A stretch of DNA of 8,965 nt, from the NCBI GenBank assembly GCA_959601045.1, contig CAUGNZ010000052.1, positions 1-8,965 on the forward strand, read 5' to 3'. Shown piece by piece: positions 6,330-8,965 of the stretch (position 1 is the first letter of the stretch; the number at the start of each line of letters is the position of its first letter). This DNA is from an uncultured Collinsella sp. GTDB taxonomy: Bacteria > Actinomycetota > Coriobacteriia > Coriobacteriales > Coriobacteriaceae. The notes under the pieces were generated by a model. That model ran no database searches, was not told where the DNA came from, and was given only the letters and a program-made list of their open reading frames with translations. The translations under genes and the position numbers were made by a program.

Positions 6330-7121
6330 ATGACCGAACGCTCCCGGAGTGGCAAGACCGCTTGGGACAAGGAGAAAACCCGCGAGCTGTTTCGTCGTTA
6401 TAAGGAGACCGGTGATCCGGATGCTCGCGAGCAACTCGTCATGTCCCATATGAACCTGGTAAGGTTTCTTGCCAACAAATTCAAGAACCGCGGCGAGCCG
6501 CTCGATGACCTTTTGCAGGTCGGGTACTTGGGCTTGCTCAAGGCTATCGATCGCTTTGATCCCGAGCGCGGACTCGAGTTCACGACGTTTGCCACGCCCA
6601 CCATCTTGGGCGAGATTAAGCGCCACTTCCGCGACAAGGGCTGGAGTGTGCGCGTGCCGCGTCGTCTGCAGGAGCTCTCTGCCAAGGTTAACCAGGCCAC
6701 CGATAAGCTTACCAACGAGCTCCAGCGCTCGCCCAAGGTTGAGGAAATCGCCGATTACCTTGGCGTGACCGTCGACGAGGTGCTCGAAGCCATGGAATCG
6801 TCCTCGGCCTACACCTCGGTGCCCATCGAGGCCCCCGGTGCGTCCGATTCCGATGATGCGCCTTCGATTCTCGATCGCTATGCCGACGACGACAACGAGC
6901 TCGACTTTACCGATGACCGCCTGGTAATCGAGGAAGCCATCCGCGATTTCTCGCCGCGCGAGCGCGAGGTTATCGAGCTGCGCTTCGTTAAGGGCATGAC
7001 CCAGATCGAGATTGCCAAGAAGCTTGGCATCTCGCAGGTGCAGGTCTCGCGCCTGCTGCGCCGTACCCTTAAGAAGATTCAAGATAAGATCGACCCCGAC
7101 GGAGTGATGGTTCGTTCATGA
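6330..7121 (+). CDS. SigB/SigF/SigG-family RNA polymerase sigma factor
   Basis: A 263-residue sigma-70 family protein of the stress/sporulation type, lacking region 1.1. Region 2 is clear: MSHMNLVRFLANKF (38-51), then DDLLQVGYLGLLKAIDRFDP in pieces (59-78), the -10-recognising FTTFATPTILGEIKRHFRD (84-102), and the VRVPRR region 3 entry (107-112). Region 3 runs to about 158. An Asp-rich linker (172-196) follows, then region 4 with LSPRER-like DFSPREREVIELRF (206-219) and the DNA-binding helix-turn-helix MTQIEIAKKLGISQVQVSRL in part (223-242). Length fits SigB/SigF (about 250-265). AAGGCGG (6314-6320), nine bases before the ATG, serves as ribosome site. Adjacent anti-sigma gene and overlapping downstream gene (ATGA, 7118-7121) point to one operon. 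It directs RNA polymerase to an alternative promoter set, presumably stress-related; whether it is orthologous to SigB or SigF cannot be fixed by eye. Confidence 0.93.
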   Translation: MTERSRSGKTAWDKEKTRELFRRYKETGDPDAREQLVMSHMNLVRFLANKFKNRGEPLDDLLQVGYLGLLKAIDRFDPERGLEFTTFATPTILGEIKRHFRDKGWSVRVPRRLQELSAKVNQATDKLTNELQRSPKVEEIADYLGVTVDEVLEAMESSSAYTSVPIEAPGASDSDDAPSILDRYADDDNELDFTDDRLVIEEAIRDFSPREREVIELRFVKGMTQIEIAKKLGISQVQVSRLLRRTLKKIQDKIDPDGVMVRS

Positions 7122-8530
7122 GTGAGCACCCCCAACAAATCGACCGCACGCTTCGCGATACCCGTATTCTGACGCTGCGCATTTGGGGCGTCGTCGGCTG
7201 CATTGTTATCGCTGCCGTCATCTTTAACCTTATGGGCATCCTGGCGCCGGTTATCGAGTTTTTGGCAGTCGGTTCCATCATCGCTTTTGTCATGTCGCCG
7301 ATCACCAACTGGCTCGAGCATCACGGCGTGAATCGCGGCATCGGTTCGCTTATCGCGCTTATTGTGGTCGTGGCGGTGCTCGTTGGTGTTGTCTGCATCC
7401 TCTCGCCTATTTTGCTCGGTCAAATCATGGAAGTCCTGAGCCGCCTGCCTGAGCAGCTTCGTGTTGCGGGTGGCGATCTCAACGAGATGCTCTCGCACGC
7501 CAAGACGCTCAACAACACGCCGCTCAAGGAGTATCTGGACGACAGTCTTTCTTCGCTGGTTGCCGTAGCATCGAAGTATGTGTCTCAGATCGCTGCCGAG
7601 CTTGGCCGCGGTGTGTTCCCGCTCATCACCAATACAGCCTCGCAGTTGTTCGTGATCTTCCTTGGTCTGGTGCTTGCGTACTGGATGGCCTGCGACTACC
7701 CTCGCATGCACCACGAGATTTGCACCATCATCGGTCAGGAGAAGGAGACCTCGTACCGCTTTATGGTCGCCATCCTTTCTCGCTCTGTCGGCGGCTACAT
7801 GCGCGGTATGGTCGTGACGTCCATCTGCGGTGGTTTCCTCGCCTTTATCGGTTTTATGATCATCGGCCATCCGTATGCGGCGCTCATGGCCATCTTTACC
7901 GGCATCATGCATTTGGTTCCGGTTGTCGGTCCCTGGGTGAGCGCGGCGATCGCCACGGTGCTCGGGTTTATGTTCAGCCCTATGCTGGCGTTATGGACGC
8001 TTGTCGTGACCATGGTGGCTCAAAACGTCACCGATAATGTCATTTCGCCTAAGGTCATGCAGAGCTCGGTGCAGGTGCATCCCGTTATGAGCCCGACGGC
8101 TCTCGTTATCGGTTCGGCACTCATGGGTCCCATCGGCATGGTTATCGCCATTCCGCTGTGCGCGGCCCTCAAGGGCATTTTCGTCTACTACTTTGAGAAC
8201 GAGACCGGTCGCCAGCTCGTGGCATACGATGGCGCCGTGTTTAAGGGCACGCCGTATCGCGATACCGAGGGCAACCCGGTCGCCGCCTACGACGCGCTTG
8301 GAGACGATACGTTCATCTATGAGTCCGAGCTCATCGGCAACGAGACCGCGCCCGAGGCCAAGGCCATGCCCAAGCCCGAACTCGATAATCCCTGGATTAA
8401 GCTCTCAGGCCTGCAGCCCGACGCGACGGGTTTCTTTAAGAACCCCTTTGCCAAGGACGATGACACAAGCTCTGACGACGACACCAAAACCGGCATCGAC
8501 GGCTCCATGGACGATTCGGATTCCAAATAG
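7118..8530 (+). CDS. AI-2E family transporter (PF01594) with acidic C-terminal tail
   Basis: A 470-residue polytopic membrane protein. Hydrophobic segments lie at about residues 20-60 (two helices), 76-103, 168-192, 230-285 (three helices) and 288-358. The soluble loop after the third helix (PEQLRVAGGDLNEML..., about 111-165) and the GIMHLVPVVGPWVSA motif (262-276) are typical of the family, as is NVISPKVM (307-314). Members have been linked to autoinducer-2 export (TqsA), Na+/H+ antiport and unknown solute export, so the name does not fix the substrate. After residue 360 comes a ~110-residue cytoplasmic-looking tail, unusually long for the family, with DDDTSSDDDTK and MDDSDSK near the end. 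The ATG overlaps the sigma stop codon by 4 bases (ATGA), so translation is likely coupled; GGAG at 7101-7104 is rather far away. Co-transcription with a stress-type sigma factor suggests a role in envelope or solute stress (inference). Confidence 0.9.
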   Translation: MSEHPQQIDRTLRDTRILTLRIWGVVGCIVIAAVIFNLMGILAPVIEFLAVGSIIAFVMSPITNWLEHHGVNRGIGSLIALIVVVAVLVGVVCILSPILLGQIMEVLSRLPEQLRVAGGDLNEMLSHAKTLNNTPLKEYLDDSLSSLVAVASKYVSQIAAELGRGVFPLITNTASQLFVIFLGLVLAYWMACDYPRMHHEICTIIGQEKETSYRFMVAILSRSVGGYMRGMVVTSICGGFLAFIGFMIIGHPYAALMAIFTGIMHLVPVVGPWVSAAIATVLGFMFSPMLALWTLVVTMVAQNVTDNVISPKVMQSSVQVHPVMSPTALVIGSALMGPIGMVIAIPLCAALKGIFVYYFENETGRQLVAYDGAVFKGTPYRDTEGNPVAAYDALGDDTFIYESELIGNETAPEAKAMPKPELDNPWIKLSGLQPDATGFFKNPFAKDDDTSSDDDTKTGIDGSMDDSDSK

Positions 8531-8536
8531 GCCCTG

Positions 8537-8776
8537 TTAGCGTTTCTTGATGTTGTAAATAACAATAAACGCGATCAAAGCGATTGATAAGGGGCCAGCC
8601 ACATAGAAAAAGATGGCGTCAATTGCGCTTAGGGTGTAATACGCTTTATCGCCAGATGTTACTGCGTACAATGCGTAGCCAAATCTCGGCTGGTTCACAT
8701 ACCAGCTCGAGTAAGCGAAGATTGCTAAAAGGGCTACCGAGGTTAGTGCATTCAGGACAAATCGTTTGCTTTTCAT
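8537..8776 (-). CDS. Small two-helix membrane protein, unknown function
   Basis: A 79-residue protein with two predicted membrane helices (about residues 8-25 and 50-74), a positively charged N-terminus (MKSKR) and C-terminus (NIKKR), and a Tyr/Trp-rich stretch between them. I do not recognise a family. The ATG at 8776-8774 is chosen because GGAAGGAG on the minus strand ends six bases before it; a longer in-frame version starting at 8830 lacks such a site. Base composition is clearly more AT-rich than the preceding 8.5 kb and codon choice differs (AAA, ATT and TTT frequent), which hints at later acquisition. The gene converges on the AI-2E transporter gene with only 6 bases between stop codons and no terminator between them. 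Confidence 0.7.
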   Translation of the reverse strand: MKSKRFVLNALTSVALLAIFAYSSWYVNQPRFGYALYAVTSGDKAYYTLSAIDAIFFYVAGPLSIALIAFIVIYNIKKR

Positions 8777-8798
8777 CGATCGCTCCTTCCGGGTGAGT

Positions 8799-8830
8799 CT
8801 TATATGTAATTCTACAGCAGCTTTTTTCAA
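8799..8830 (-). promoter_or_regulatory. Candidate leftward promoter for the small membrane protein
   Basis: On the minus strand TTGAAA (8830-8825) could be a -35 and TATAAG (8804-8799, 5 of 6 to TATAAT) a -10. The spacer of 20 bases is longer than the usual 16-18, and alternative -10 hexamers at shorter spacing match less well. The start codon lies about 23 bases downstream of the -10, giving a short leader carrying the ribosome site. Confidence 0.4.
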
Positions 8831-8910
8831 GGATTGCTTAGTCCTAAATAACGTGCACTTTCGCTGGAGGGTCGCTGTTTGGCCTTGATTATCGACTTTA
8901 TCCGAACACC

Positions 8911-8948
8911 TCCCACATTCATCCGTACATGTACGGATGAATGTGGGA
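8911..8948. repeat. Perfect 38-bp palindrome
   Basis: Left half TCCCACATTCATCCGTACA (8911-8929) is followed directly by its exact reverse complement (8930-8948), with no spacer. As RNA or single-stranded DNA it could fold into a 17-bp stem with a CATG tetraloop. Neither side has a T-run, so it is not a canonical intrinsic terminator. The hexamer ATCCGA occurs on both sides (8900-8905 and 8949-8954). It lies outside any gene seen here; its role (rho-dependent or bidirectional termination, binding site, or mobile repeat) is not known. Confidence 0.9.
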
Positions 8949-8965
8949 ATCCGATACCCTGAGGG

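Noticed and set aside
8540..8573. GCGTTT...AAACGC inverted repeat at the convergent gene ends as a terminator
   Set aside because: Six-base arms enclose about 20 bases with only weak internal pairing and no T-run; it lies inside the minus-strand coding sequence.
8777..8830. 18-residue N-terminal extension of the small minus-strand membrane protein
   Set aside because: The GGAAGGAG just before ATG 8776 decides the start, and the extension overlaps the candidate promoter.
8957..8965. CCCTGAGGG small inverted repeat at the right edge
   Set aside because: Four-base arms are expected by chance and the window ends here, so it cannot be assessed.

Overview
The window looks like chromosomal DNA from a moderately high-GC Gram-positive bacterium. 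The best guess is a member of the Coriobacteriia close to Collinsella. That guess is an inference from codon usage (third positions rich in C and G), strong GGAGG-type ribosome binding sites, and the mix of actinobacterial-style housekeeping genes with a SigB/SigF-type sigma factor. No rRNA, tRNA, CRISPR array or insertion sequence was seen. Almost the whole window is coding on the + strand. Only the last ~430 bases differ: lower GC, one small minus-strand gene, and a large perfect palindrome.

Layout. (1) 1-698: 3' part of an RluA-family pseudouridine synthase gene. (2) 781-2076: membrane-bound family 2 glycosyltransferase with its own candidate promoter, closed by a very strong intrinsic terminator at 2085-2126. 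(3) 2159-2581: small A24-type prepilin peptidase with a GTG start, followed 31 bases later by dgt (2613-3860), a dGTP triphosphohydrolase-type HD enzyme, and then rarA (3921-5270), a replication-fork AAA+ ATPase. (4) 5371-8530: four tightly packed genes (8-base overlap, 1-base gap, 4-base overlap). They encode a DUF948-like membrane-anchored coiled-coil protein, an RsbW/SpoIIAB-like anti-sigma protein, a SigB/SigF-type RNA polymerase sigma factor, and an AI-2E (PF01594) family transporter. (5) 8537-8776 (minus): a 79-residue two-helix membrane protein, convergent with the transporter gene and separated from it by 6 bases. (6) 8777-8965: non-coding, with a possible leftward promoter and a perfect 38-bp palindrome at 8911-8948.

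The most interesting part is the sigma-factor operon. The presumed anti-sigma protein aligns with RsbW around the N-box helix, but its N-box asparagine and both glycine-rich ATP-binding boxes appear to be missing, and no STAS-domain antagonist (RsbV/SpoIIAA) is encoded beside it. This suggests a sigma switch that does not use the classical phosphorylation-based partner exchange, possibly controlled by the membrane protein encoded just upstream. That mechanism is an inference; the gene order and missing residues are read directly from the sequence.
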